Of a DNA stretch of 29,740 bases, positions 17,001-24,290 are shown piece after piece. The DNA lies in assembly GCA_023429685.1 (NCBI GenBank), contig JAEZDF010000041.1, positions 1 to 29,740 on the forward strand, written 5' to 3'. The notes under the pieces are model-generated. The model was not told the DNA's origin and searched no databases. It was given only the letters and a program-made list of their open reading frames with translations. Numbering within the stretch: position 1 is the stretch's first letter; each line of letters begins with the position of its first letter. The stretch comes from Bacillota bacterium (GTDB lineage Bacteria > Bacillota > Clostridia > Oscillospirales > Ruminococcaceae). Position numbers and translations under genes: made by a program.

Positions 17001-18830
17001 GTTGTAGGAGACCTCTACATAATCGTTACCGTTGCTCTTACCCTCGTCCTCGTCTTCATGTTTGATGGCTACGGGGGTACCCGACACCATCTTGGATACA
17101 GTCCACCTGTTTGTGGACAGTACAAACCGCGTAAGCTGGTTGTCGGAGGACGGTACAAACTCAATCGGGACATCCTCATCGTCGGGGTCTGTGGCGGTGG
17201 CGCTCACGGTATGGTCACGCTCGCTGCCGTCCCACACGCCGTCCGCGGCCGAGCCGGATACCCCGTATTTGATTGGGTAGCGCAACGAGAGCGTTTTGGA
17301 ATAGCTCGCTCCGTCGACAAGGGCAATTTCGCTCCAGGTCACGGTACGGTTGGCAGAATTCCACACGCCGCCGTTGTAGTCTCCATCAACCACCTCGGCA
17401 TCATCCGGCAGGGTTACGACCATCACACCGTTTGCAAGCGGTACGTCGCCGCCCGAGATGGTCGCGGTGTAGTTGCCTGCGATAACCTGCGTAAGGGTAG
17501 GGTTCTGCGACAGAGTGACGGTGGTAGGACCTGTGATGTCCACCTTCCATCTGGCGGTGGACTGCACAAACTGCGTGGAGCACTGGGCGGTCTTGTTGAT
17601 AAACGGATCGCCCTGTGCGTCGGTATATTCGACATATTCCCCGTCTTCCTGCATCAGTACGGGGTTACCCGTTACCGCTATGGCGTTTATGGCGGTGTCC
17701 CCCGCCTCTACACCCACAGAACCACTGCGGGATATGGCGTAGCGCAGCCGAACGGTAAACGAAACATTTGTAGTAGGCACATCCTCGAAATTCCATGAAA
17801 GCTTGCCCGGAACAGACACATCTGCTGCAACCGATGCGGTAGATGAGACGAATGTCGCATTTGCGGGCAAGGTGTCTTCTATCCTCACGTTTTTAAGCGG
17901 GATGTTGCCGCCGTATAACCGAATGGTATAGGTCGCATCTATACTGGTTTGCGCGGAGTTGTTAGAGATAGTGATGCTGGCGGGACCCGTCTTTTCAAGA
18001 CGCCATGATTTTGCAAGGGCGTACTCGATGACGGGGCGACCGCTTTCTGCCTGCACCGCTTCCCCTCCCGCATCGCCTATATTACCCGACAGCTGCGCGG
18101 CATAAAGCGTTACCTGTGTGCCGTTAGGCAGGCGGCTGGGGGTGGGAAAGCGCAGATTGATAGAGATATCCACACTCGAGCCCGCGCTGAACTCGCCATC
18201 CGGCCGTGTGGAAGGGTTTTTGCTCTCAAGCGTTAGTACCATCCGCTTGACCGCACTGCTTGGTCCACCCAGCTCTACGTCGGACGCATTATAGTAGGTT
18301 ATCGTCTTAATACTCGCGGATGAGTCAATGGAGACAAAATCCATGGCGGCGGGTATCTCATATTCAAGTGTTACATTGTAAAAGTGGTTGATTGCGGCAG
18401 ACACCTGAAGGTTGACATCCACATTGGTGCCGGTGGTGGCAGAAGCCGCCTCTGGGTTAAGGCTGACGTTCTGCTGCACTGCAAGCCCCGAGCCGCTTGC
18501 GTCCATCGGCTGGAAGACGGGTTCTTGCAAAAGCAAAGGGGAGTCGAGCTGTTCCTCTTCGCCGCTTTCGCCGGAAGAATCTTTGGGGGCAGACTCACTC
18601 GACTTGCCATCCTCGGATGCAGGTTCGCTTGATTGCTCATCCGTAGGTGGCACTGACGATGAGCCGCTATCCTCCGTGACTATATCCGAACTGCCGTCGG
18701 GCTCCTGCTGCGTCCAATCCAGAGGCGGCAGTCCGCCCTGCGCATCCTGCGCAAACAACTGATAGGTCACGCCGTAAACACAGCCAATCAGTAGAGATAG
18801 CGTAATTATTACTGCGACAAAACGTTTCAT
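14010..18830 (-). CDS. Giant secreted surface protein with DUF11-like repeats and SdrD_B-like domain (1,606 aa)
   Basis: The start is set at the ATG 18828-18830, with AGGAAG at good spacing; a TTG frame opening at 18851 has no such site. The signal sequence spans residues 1-~28 with LFA before a possible cleavage site, but LLIGC at residues 13-17 is also an acceptable lipobox, so lipidation at C17 is possible. Residues ~30-105 are Ser/Glu/Pro/Asp-rich. Several DUF11/conserved-repeat-like beta domains follow, each with a 'RW.V.K' start and 'V.DTLP' or equivalent (about 275-400, 424-560, 571-715, 734-880, 931-1050 and beyond). A Cna-B/SdrD_B-like domain with GSRVWLDDNKNGIRDEGEQG (Ca2+-loop signature) sits at ~1319-1430, then a last DUF11 domain (~1442-1540) and a tail with LIPETGG at ~1564. 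After this motif there is no hydrophobic membrane segment; the chain ends in WQAKLSHLFQRLSTLFRF. A cell-surface stalk or adhesin role is inferred. Confidence 0.88.
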   Translation of the reverse strand: MKRFVAVIITLSLLIGCVYGVTYQLFAQDAQGGLPPLDWTQQEPDGSSDIVTEDSGSSSVPPTDEQSSEPASEDGKSSESAPKDSSGESGEEEQLDSPLLLQEPVFQPMDASGSGLAVQQNVSLNPEAASATTGTNVDVNLQVSAAINHFYNVTLEYEIPAAMDFVSIDSSASIKTITYYNASDVELGGPSSAVKRMVLTLESKNPSTRPDGEFSAGSSVDISINLRFPTPSRLPNGTQVTLYAAQLSGNIGDAGGEAVQAESGRPVIEYALAKSWRLEKTGPASITISNNSAQTSIDATYTIRLYGGNIPLKNVRIEDTLPANATFVSSTASVAADVSVPGKLSWNFEDVPTTNVSFTVRLRYAISRSGSVGVEAGDTAINAIAVTGNPVLMQEDGEYVEYTDAQGDPFINKTAQCSTQFVQSTARWKVDITGPTTVTLSQNPTLTQVIAGNYTATISGGDVPLANGVMVVTLPDDAEVVDGDYNGGVWNSANRTVTWSEIALVDGASYSKTLSLRYPIKYGVSGSAADGVWDGSERDHTVSATATDPDDEDVPIEFVPSSDNQLTRFVLSTNRWTVSKMVSGTPVAIKHEDEDEGKSNGNDYVEVSYNLSLTGTAYTIPLKNVVIVDTLPQYAEYQSDTSGITPVQATENDVTTLTWSFADITASKSFTVTVRYPIDRAEGTGYIPGNTVVNHLKVTADKINSDGSADGAYAFSGGGEVTHSYKFVPAAVANPTTSINVRRESSGVYPKNATTKLLTDKHHDVGDTLTYQVNVTNPGVEHLITPVITVENLPSITDYSTLVLGRNTSHSIAYELFFTTNGTDWTEYTALGALSTGTSGSIDLAAAGLSGIRGIRFAFTQNLPAGFTFTQPVTLTGTVNGDAQNETNYFADVKMDYKYREFETQSLAQRSDRVGIRILWDRAWISTLTKTRLTVPSGGGFQTNSEVTYRVTVTNHVDLGTRNLLNPVLVDVLPEGFIYGEITAYSSSLAAAGLAQPETTLRKDYPTQGQTTVYWSWDEGSVLKMGETVTLEYKARIESHTGVGTHYNYLYLYAGDEFRYTTPALSMVEDTDSLAPEETFGLLRAEPCATVVRETAVSQSVLWVKGELDEAYSNRPAVGQTVPGGIADYLLEVRNASNVYVQTIELLDIFPYGGDTNITIGGSRGSTWGPYLISPIQAGDLEIVEDVYGNRSEATLQVYYSTATNPIRKSQSGAMIGTQEPNWSEQPPADMSSVRSVRFVISGFTENGQNGAHDMLLKPGSKITLSWKMRTPVDTPPNQEAWNSISQITRYFNTGGNMVEMLPAEPPPVGIEVQTSTKGEIGSRVWLDDNKNGIRDEGEQGVNGVPTTLYQRVGSAWQAVATTMTGNTADGAGYYLFPHLDPGQYYVAFSLTGLGYEATLPLVGNDPTVDSNGKMVAGVLRTDTITLAEGQSARTIDQGVNSARFLITKTANRTFFTYAGSVIEYTITVFNNGPTPLTAVTVRDALIELDEEIAVLPVGESRTFTGSYTTTPSDVQNKRVDNTATADSNETDEITASRTVSYRRPSSGGEPTGETGSERPLIPETGGSQIPLGDDELSLHNFDRSEREWQAKLSHLFQRLSTLFRF

Positions 18831-19165
18831 GTCAACTTCCTCGACTCTCAAATGTTAGTTAATGCAATGCTTGCAAAAGATAATCAAATACTTATTGTAC
18901 GACGGTTGCCGAGTAGCAATATAATTAAAACTATTGGTGTAGTAGATTATATTATATTTAGAAAATTAATTCAATAATAATTTTCATTATCAAACATGAT
19001 TTTTCAAATATCCCATTTTTTGATTGTCTAGGTTCGAAGACGCTGTTTGTCGACTGAGCGGATACTTTCTTGTGAGATCTGTTTGTACGGTTTGGGATGT
19101 AATCAACATATAAATAGCCTGCATGAATATAATAAAAGGAATGGTTCCAAGAAAGGGGTATTGGT
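18831..19165. other. Divergent intergenic region, giant gene 2 (-) and hydrolase (+)
   Basis: The region is AT-rich. It holds the AGGAAG ribosome site of giant gene 2, an inverted repeat GAAAATTA (18961-18968)/TAATTTTC (18978-18985), a TACAAT hexamer on the minus strand near 18900 as a possible -10, and a plus-strand TATAAT near 19128. Neither hexamer has a convincing -35 partner. No gene was seen. Confidence 0.5.
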
Positions 19166-19981
19166 ATGGGGTTTTACGTACAGGTAGAGGCAAATGTCAA
19201 GATGTATGTTGAAGATATAAACCCTACGGGCAGTAAAACAATCCTTTTTGTGCATGGTTGGCCGGGCAATCACAACCTGTTTGAATATCAGTACAACGTT
19301 CTGCCGCAGATGGGAATTCGATGTGTCGGCATCGATTATCGGGGGTTTGGGCAGTCTGACAGACCTTGGACAGGGTATGACTATAACCGTCTTTCCGACG
19401 ATTTAAGACGCGTGATAAGCACAATGAATCTACATAACATTACACTTGCGGGGCATTCAACGGGAGGTGCCATCTGTGTTCGTTACATGGCAAGGCACAA
19501 CGGCTACAGTGTAGCAAAGCTCGCTCTGTGCGCCGCTGCCGCTCCGAGCCTGATTGAGCGCCCATACTTTCCGTACGGGCTAAAAAGGCAGGCCGTGCTG
19601 AATATTATCGAAGGCGTTTACAAAGACCGCCCAAAAATGCTAAAAGACTTTGGCAGTATGATCTTTTACAACCCGGTGAGTGAAGGGATATCAAACTGGA
19701 TTTTTGATCTTGGGCTGCAGGCGGCCAGTTGGGCAACCGCCGCTGTCGCCAACACCTGGCTGGGAGAAGAGGAGCTGTTCTCCGACCTAAAAAAGATTCG
19801 CGTTCCCACCCTAATCCTGCATGGTCTTAACGATCAGGTCTGCTTATTTCCTCTGGCGACCGCGCAAAAGGAATCAATCCCCAATGCAAGGCTGGTACCA
19901 TTTGAATCGTGCGGTCATTTTCTGTTTTACGATCAGCTTGAAAAATTCAATCAGGAGCTCAGCGCGTTTATTCGGTCATAA
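19166..19981 (+). CDS. Alpha/beta-hydrolase fold protein (haloperoxidase/esterase-like)
   Basis: This 271-residue protein has no signal peptide and is probably cytosolic. ILFVHGWPGN gives the oxyanion-hole HGWPG. AGHSTGG carries the nucleophile S98 in a GxSxG elbow. HGLNDQV supplies D223 and ESCGHFLFYD supplies H251, so the Ser-Asp-His triad is complete. A cap region lies at about 125-200. Spacing and the HGWPGN and GHSTGG motifs resemble non-haem chloroperoxidases and small carboxylesterases. Substrate and actual activity cannot be fixed. The ATG at 19166 follows GAAAGGGG. It is a single gene convergent with GH3, with nothing co-transcribed. Confidence 0.88.
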   Translation: MGFYVQVEANVKMYVEDINPTGSKTILFVHGWPGNHNLFEYQYNVLPQMGIRCVGIDYRGFGQSDRPWTGYDYNRLSDDLRRVISTMNLHNITLAGHSTGGAICVRYMARHNGYSVAKLALCAAAAPSLIERPYFPYGLKRQAVLNIIEGVYKDRPKMLKDFGSMIFYNPVSEGISNWIFDLGLQAASWATAAVANTWLGEEELFSDLKKIRVPTLILHGLNDQVCLFPLATAQKESIPNARLVPFESCGHFLFYDQLEKFNQELSAFIRS

Positions 19982-20024
19982 AAAAATGCCCGCTGTGGCG
20001 TTGTTCTGACACTACAGCCGGCAA
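19980..20024 (-). terminator. Terminator for the GH3 gene
   Basis: On the minus strand an imperfect stem (TGCCGGCTGTAGTG against the segment ending at 19987) runs into seven T (19986-19980). It begins about 75 bases after the GH3 stop and overlaps the hydrolase stop codon. Confidence 0.7.
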
Positions 20025-20036
20025 TGAATACAGTTA

Positions 20037-20090
20037 ACACAGCCGAACGCCCCGCTTAAAACAAGCGGAGCGTTCGGTTGTGTGGTTTAT
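20037..20090 (+). terminator. Long hairpin terminator between convergent hydrolase and GH3 genes
   Basis: ACACAGCCGAACGCCCCGCTT (20037-20057) pairs with 20063-20083 over 21 positions with one wobble and one mismatch, followed by GGTTTAT. The weak T tract makes termination less certain than hairpin formation. Confidence 0.7.
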
Positions 20091-20098
20091 AAAGCAAA

Positions 20099-22486
20099 TT
20101 ACTTTAGCTGTGCGTTGAGCAGCTCTATTTCGTGCTTCATCTTATCGCGCCCAAAGTCTTCGCCGGTCATCATATGAATAGAGCGCAGCGGGAACTGATA
20201 GAAGTTTGCCATTGTCATCAGGTCAATCTCAACCCCCTCAAAGGTTTTCATAAACTGATCCTTCAGGCGGTCATACAGGTCTCTTCCCGCGGGGGTATCG
20301 GTCAGCTCCTCCACTATGGAGTTCATAGTATACGGCTCTCCCGGCTGCCTTGTGCCCAACGGAACGGGTGCACCATATAGTGTTTCAAACTCGGCATCGC
20401 CTGCCAAAAAGCCGCCCTTTGACGGCGCAAAGTAAGAGGGTAACGTTTGATATGCGTCAGCCAAAAGCCCCTCTTTGCCATCGCCTTGTACCTCAAGGTT
20501 TGCCGTCAGACGGATATCTCTGCTGGAAGCGCCAATCTGCACGGTATAGGCTCCGCCCTCCATCGCCCAGTCCGCCGCTTTGGTGTTGTAGTACGAGAAG
20601 CTGCGGTCACAAAGCGCAAAGCGGACGGTCTTGCTCTGCCCTGACTTTAGAAAAACCTTCTCTACGCCGCGCAGCTCTTTGGGTGCGCGATAGACGGCAG
20701 ACTGCTCTTTGCCGATATACAGCTGCACAATCTCTGCGCCGTCGCGTGCTCCGGTGTTGGTCACGGTCACCTCCGCGGTCATTGTGTCCCCCTTGGCAAA
20801 ACGGTCGGCGGACAGCTTTAAATCGCTGTATTCGAACGTGGTGTAGCTGAGCCCATAGCCAAACGGATACGCAACCTCCGCTTCGGCTGCATCGTAATAC
20901 CGATACCCCACAAAGATGCTCTCCCTGTATTCCACCGTCTTAGCTTGCCCCGGATAATAACGTGCACACGGGGTATCGGAGAGCGATCCTGGCAGTGTCT
21001 CCGCAAGCTTTCCGCATGGGTTTGCCTTGCCGCAAAGCAGGTCGGCAATCGCCCCGCCCACCGCCTGACCGCCAAGGTAGGCGAGAAGAATCCCTTTTAC
21101 CCGCGCAGCCCACGGCATCACAACAGGCGCACCACACATCAGCACAACCACGGTGTTGGGGTTGACCTTTGCTACCTCCTCAATCAGGCGATTGTGCCCC
21201 TCGGGCATATCGAGCGTTTCGCGATCAAAGCCCTCGCTTTCGTAGCTGTCGGGTAACCCCGCGTACACAATGGCAACGTCCTTACCCTTTGCCGCCTCGC
21301 AGGCAGCGGCAATCAGCTCGTCGCTCGTCTTGCCGCTTGCGTGGTCATACCCCTCGGCATAGGTAACCAAAAGCCCCGCCTTCTCCAGCTCGGCGACCGG
21401 GTTATCCATTCGCGTGGGGTTAATTAAGCTAGAGCCCGCGCCCTGATAGCGGGGTGTCTGGGCAAACGCGCCGATGACCGCCGCACCCGCTCCGTTTGTA
21501 AGGGGTAAAATATTCCCGTCGTTCTTAAGCAGTACTGCGGACTGTGCCGCCGCCCTGCGCGCCAATGCATGGTGTGCGTCAGCATCATAAGCAAATCCCG
21601 CTTTGCGGTTGTTAACGCACTTTTGTATTAGCTGTACGTTACGAATTGCCACGGTATCCAGCTCCGACTCATCCAGTAAGCCGTCCTGCACCGCTTTGAC
21701 AATTGCGGCGTCGTTAAACTGAGCGGGACCGGGCATCTCTAGGTCAAGACCCGCGCGTACGCCATCCACCCTGTCGTTGCAAGCACCCCAGTCCGAAACT
21801 ACAAGCCCTTCAAACCCCCACTCATCGCGAAGAACTGTGGTAAGCAAACGCTTGTTTTCGGATGCAAACGATCCGTTTATCTGATTGTACGCGCCCATTA
21901 TCGTCCACGGCTGTGCGCGCTTGACCACCGTCTCGAACGCCGCAAGGTACAACTCCCGCAGTGCTCTCTCATCCACAACCGCGTTTACGGTTAAGCGGCG
22001 GGTCTCCTGACTGTTGACGGCAAAATGCTTTAGCGAAGTACCCACGCCTTTGCTCTGCACACCCGAAACATGGCTTGCCGCCAGCTCGCCCGCGAGGTAA
22101 GGGTCTTCACTGAAATACTCAAAATTGCGCCCGCACAGAGGGGAGCGTTTGAGGTTAATGCCGGGTCCCAGCAGAACCGACACCTCCTCCTGCAGGCATT
22201 CCTCGCCAAGCGCCTCGCCTATCTCATGCAATAGGGCTCGGTCAAAGCTTGCGCCGGTGGCGCAGGCAGTGGGGAAACAGGTAGCGGGCACACTGCCGCT
22301 GAGATCCACCCCTTTGCTGTCCTCCGCCTTCTTTCGCAGTCCGTGAGGACCGTCTGTCATCATAATTCTGGGCAGATTAAGGCTCGCTATGGGTTTCGTT
22401 GTCCAAAGGTCATTGCCCGAGCACAAGGATGCTTTCTCCTCCAGTGTCAACTGCGCTACGAGATCCTTTGCTTCTTGTTTTGTCAT
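20099..22486 (-). CDS. GH3 family glycoside hydrolase (beta-glucosidase-like)
   Basis: The start is the ATG at 22484-22486 (795 aa), preceded by AGGAAGGG. The frame opens earlier at 22531 without a ribosome site. There is no signal peptide, so it acts in the cytosol. The N-terminal barrel contains MTDGPHGLR, KHFAVNSQETRR (~153-164) and VVSDWGA with nucleophile D232. The second domain carries AGLPDSYESEGFDRETLDMP, where a Glu is the likely acid/base. A fibronectin-III-like domain (TVTNTGARDGAEIVQLYI, ~590-660) is followed by a ~150-residue C-terminal extension ending near NAQLK. Release of terminal beta-linked sugars such as glucose or xylose from oligosaccharides is the family role, and exact specificity is unknown. 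Two TGTAAACG operators lie upstream, so induction through a LacI-family or CcpA-like regulator is likely. It is monocistronic. Confidence 0.93.
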   Translation of the reverse strand: MTKQEAKDLVAQLTLEEKASLCSGNDLWTTKPIASLNLPRIMMTDGPHGLRKKAEDSKGVDLSGSVPATCFPTACATGASFDRALLHEIGEALGEECLQEEVSVLLGPGINLKRSPLCGRNFEYFSEDPYLAGELAASHVSGVQSKGVGTSLKHFAVNSQETRRLTVNAVVDERALRELYLAAFETVVKRAQPWTIMGAYNQINGSFASENKRLLTTVLRDEWGFEGLVVSDWGACNDRVDGVRAGLDLEMPGPAQFNDAAIVKAVQDGLLDESELDTVAIRNVQLIQKCVNNRKAGFAYDADAHHALARRAAAQSAVLLKNDGNILPLTNGAGAAVIGAFAQTPRYQGAGSSLINPTRMDNPVAELEKAGLLVTYAEGYDHASGKTSDELIAAACEAAKGKDVAIVYAGLPDSYESEGFDRETLDMPEGHNRLIEEVAKVNPNTVVVLMCGAPVVMPWAARVKGILLAYLGGQAVGGAIADLLCGKANPCGKLAETLPGSLSDTPCARYYPGQAKTVEYRESIFVGYRYYDAAEAEVAYPFGYGLSYTTFEYSDLKLSADRFAKGDTMTAEVTVTNTGARDGAEIVQLYIGKEQSAVYRAPKELRGVEKVFLKSGQSKTVRFALCDRSFSYYNTKAADWAMEGGAYTVQIGASSRDIRLTANLEVQGDGKEGLLADAYQTLPSYFAPSKGGFLAGDAEFETLYGAPVPLGTRQPGEPYTMNSIVEELTDTPAGRDLYDRLKDQFMKTFEGVEIDLMTMANFYQFPLRSIHMMTGEDFGRDKMKHEIELLNAQLK

Positions 22487-22546
22487 AATTATGACCCTTC
22501 CTTTCCGGCGTATAGTACCACTTAGGCACAAAACGCTATGAATTTA

Positions 22547-22560
22547 TGTAAACGATTACT
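22547..22560 (-). promoter_or_regulatory. Operator O1 (LacI-family/cre-like) upstream of GH3
   Basis: TGTAAACGATTACT contains the palindrome GTAA-ACGA-TTAC with a central CG, typical of LacI-family and CcpA sites. It lies 61 bases upstream of the ATG and about 25 bases past the predicted transcription start, where a bound repressor would block elongation. Confidence 0.7.
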
Positions 22561-22591
22561 TTTCTAGTCGAGAACAGTTGCTTTATTGTTT

Positions 22592-22620
22592 ATCATAATA
22601 GATTCCAGTCTTTTTGTAAA
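22592..22620 (-). promoter_or_regulatory. Predicted sigma-A promoter of the GH3 gene
   Basis: On the minus strand TTTACA (22620-22615), a 17-base spacer and TATGAT (22597-22592) give a good promoter, with a start near 22585. It lies between the two operators. Confidence 0.65.
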
Positions 22621-22734
22621 GCAGTAATCCTCCTAATTCTCTATATTTTATCCTTTTTTGTTTCTGTTTTTATTTCTTAATGCTTTTAGCTTTGTAAGGG
22701 TAATTTTCTGTTTTCATTTAATTATATCAATAGT

Positions 22735-22748
22735 TGTAAACGTTTTCT
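22735..22748 (-). promoter_or_regulatory. Operator O2 (LacI-family/cre-like) upstream of GH3
   Basis: TGTAAACGTTTTCT shares TGTAAACG with O1 and lies 188 bases from it, in the same orientation. Placement on the far side of the promoter would suit repression by looping. Confidence 0.6.
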
Positions 22749-22803
22749 TGTGTTTGAGTGAAGTTGCGCCATTGCTTCTACTTAATCTCTGTTTTGCCTG
22801 CAA

Positions 22804-22845
22804 AACGCCACGGGAGCCTATCAAACGATAGGCTCCCGTGGCGTT
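22804..22845 (-). terminator. Rho-independent terminator of dps-ahpC
   Basis: AACGCCACGGGAGCCTATC (22804-22822) pairs perfectly with 22827-22845 (19 bp, 4-base loop). On the minus strand it is followed by TTTGCAGG. It begins about 108 bases past the ahpC stop. Confidence 0.85.
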
Positions 22846-22952
22846 ATAAGAAATTAGGAGGAAGAATTAGAAAAAACATTATTTCATTCGTGTTTCATTA
22901 ACTAGTCCGATCATGTCAATAGCATTCTAGATGAAACACTGGTGGTATCAGA

Positions 22953-23516
22953 TTACAGCTTGCCTACAAGGTCTAGCCCGGGCTTTAGGGTCGCGGCGCC
23001 AGGCTTCCAGCGGGCGGGGCAGACCTGATCGCCGTGTTCTGCGACAAACTGCGCCGCCTGCACCTTGCGCAAAAGCTCCTCGGCACTTCTGCCTATGCCC
23101 ATGTCGTGCACCTCAAACAGCTTGATTTCGCCATCGGGGTTTACGACAAACGAGCCGCGCAGCGCCTGACCGTCCTGCTCCACCATCACATCAAAAAAGC
23201 GGGAGAGCACCCCTGCGGGGTCGGCAAGCATGGGGAACTTAATCTTTCTGATTGTTTCGGAGGTATCCGCCCATGCCTTATGCACAAAGTGACTGTCGGT
23301 GGAAACTGCGTAAACCTCCGCGCCGATGCTCGTAAATTCATGGTACGTATCGGCAAGGTCTCCAAGCTCGGTAGGGCACACAAAGGTAAAGTCGGCGGGA
23401 TAGAAGAAGAACACGCTCCACTTTCCGAGCACCGATTCCCTCGTTACCTCTTTAAACTCGCCACCGTGGTATGCGTTTACCTTAAAATCAGGTAGTTTTG
23501 TTCCAATCAGGCTCAT
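22953..23516 (-). CDS. ahpC: Alkyl hydroperoxide reductase subunit C (2-Cys peroxiredoxin)
   Basis: With the start at the ATG 23514-23516 the protein is 187 residues, the length of E. coli AhpC, and begins MSLIG as in the family. An ATG two codons earlier (23522) is also possible. The peroxidatic C47 lies in YPADFTFVCPTE and the resolving C166 in VCPARWKPG. STDSHFVHKAW and the C-terminal LDLVGKL are characteristic. It reduces H2O2 and organic peroxides, normally recycled by the flavoprotein AhpF or a thioredoxin-like donor, and no ahpF is adjacent. The gene follows dps by about 55 bases on the same strand with no terminator between, so both probably share the Fur/PerR-box promoter at 24029-24079. 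Confidence 0.97.
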   Translation of the reverse strand: MSLIGTKLPDFKVNAYHGGEFKEVTRESVLGKWSVFFFYPADFTFVCPTELGDLADTYHEFTSIGAEVYAVSTDSHFVHKAWADTSETIRKIKFPMLADPAGVLSRFFDVMVEQDGQALRGSFVVNPDGEIKLFEVHDMGIGRSAEELLRKVQAAQFVAEHGDQVCPARWKPGAATLKPGLDLVGKL

Positions 23517-23571
23517 ATCCATTCCATCCTTTCAAAATCAGCTTGTCGGCCGTAATAGTTTTGGGGTGCTG

Positions 23572-24009
23572 TTAATTCAGATACGCGCGCAGCATCCAGA
23601 TGGATTTTTCGTAGTTGCGCACATAACCGGTAAATTGGTCTGCCGTGCCGTCGTCGCCCGCGTCGGATGCGAGCGCCACAATCGCCTTTGCGTCACCGCA
23701 CAACTTTTCAAAGTCGGCAAGCGTGAGCTCTACCGCCTCTTTTGCGTCTACAAGCATCGGGTCGCGTTCGCTCAGGGTCTTTGCGGAAAGTACATCGCTT
23801 AGTGTTGCATGAGGCGCAGCCCCAAGCATCAGCAGGCGCTCTGCAACCTCGTCCATTACCTCGGCGGTTGCGTCGTATAGCTTTTCAAACTCGCCGTGCA
23901 GCGTAAAAAAGCCGCTGCCTTTGATATACCAATGCAGGTTGTGCAGTTTCATGTACAGGACAGCCTGATCTGCCAAAAAGGTGTTTAAATTATTCAGATA
24001 AGTTGACAT
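23572..24009 (-). CDS. dps: Dps-family ferritin-like DNA-protection protein
   Basis: This 145-residue protein has an ATG start behind AAAGGAGGAC. The Dps signature KLHNLHWYIKG is followed by TLHGEFEKLYDATAEVMDE. The inter-subunit ferroxidase ligands H26, H38, D53 and E57 correspond to H31, H43, D58 and E62 of Listeria Dps, so the iron site is complete. Dps dodecamers oxidise Fe2+ with H2O2, store the iron and limit hydroxyl-radical damage. The N-terminus is short and not basic, so DNA binding may be weak. It is the first gene of the dps-ahpC unit. A consensus promoter overlapped by a Fur/PerR-like palindrome lies just upstream, consistent with peroxide or iron control. Confidence 0.95.
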   Translation of the reverse strand: MSTYLNNLNTFLADQAVLYMKLHNLHWYIKGSGFFTLHGEFEKLYDATAEVMDEVAERLLMLGAAPHATLSDVLSAKTLSERDPMLVDAKEAVELTLADFEKLCGDAKAIVALASDAGDDGTADQFTGYVRNYEKSIWMLRAYLN

Positions 24010-24028
24010 TTGAAGTCCTCCTTTAAAT

Positions 24029-24053
24029 AATATCGATAACTGTTATCATTATT
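24029..24053 (-). promoter_or_regulatory. Fur/PerR-type palindrome at the dps promoter
   Basis: The 25-base sequence centred on T24041 is an inverted repeat matching at 10 of 12 positions per arm. Its core CGATAACTGTTATCA (24034-24048) fits the 7-1-7 box of Fur-family regulators (consensus TGATAATnATTATCA). It overlaps the -10 edge and the predicted start site, so binding would repress. Confidence 0.75.
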
Positions 24054-24079
24054 ATATCCCCCGCCTCACTGTTTGTCAA
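24051..24079 (-). promoter_or_regulatory. Consensus sigma-A promoter of dps-ahpC
   Basis: On the minus strand TTGACA (24079-24074), a 17-base spacer and TATAAT (24056-24051) match the consensus fully. The start is predicted near 24044, inside the Fur/PerR box. Confidence 0.9.
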
Positions 24080-24136
24080 CCCTTCTTTTATCAATTTTCA
24101 ATGCGACTATTTAACGTAACCGCAATCAAACGCATA

Positions 24137-24202
24137 GAAAAAACATCTTTGTAAAGTCTAACTCGCAGCTGTTTGCCAACGAGGTAGGCTTTATAAAGAT
24201 GT
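24137..24202 (-). terminator. Terminator of the GH1-patatin operon
   Basis: Arms 24143-24160 and 24185-24202 pair over 18 positions with two wobbles, and the loop contains a further CTCG/CGAG pairing. On the minus strand the stem runs into a T tract (24143-24137 region). It begins 88 bases past the patatin stop. Confidence 0.8.
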
Positions 24203-24290
24203 CCTCTTTTTGCCGATTTATTATTCCACTCGATTAAAAAGTATTGGATGCCTGCATGATGTAGTCCATACAGAGCCAGTTGTTCGCCAT

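Larger units (their letters stand above)
22487..22952. other. Regulatory intergenic region between ahpC and the GH3 gene
   Basis: This 466-base, AT-rich gap holds the GH3 ribosome site, two TGTAAACG operators (22547-22560 and 22735-22748), a good sigma-A promoter (22592-22620), a GTTTTGC/GCAAAAC inverted repeat (22791-22806) and the ahpC terminator (22804-22845). No coding sequence was recognised. Confidence 0.7.

Noticed and set aside
16746..17798. 350-codon plus-strand ORF inside giant surface gene 2
   Set aside because: It is a shadow frame opposite a repeat-rich coding sequence, with low-quality composition and no ribosome site.
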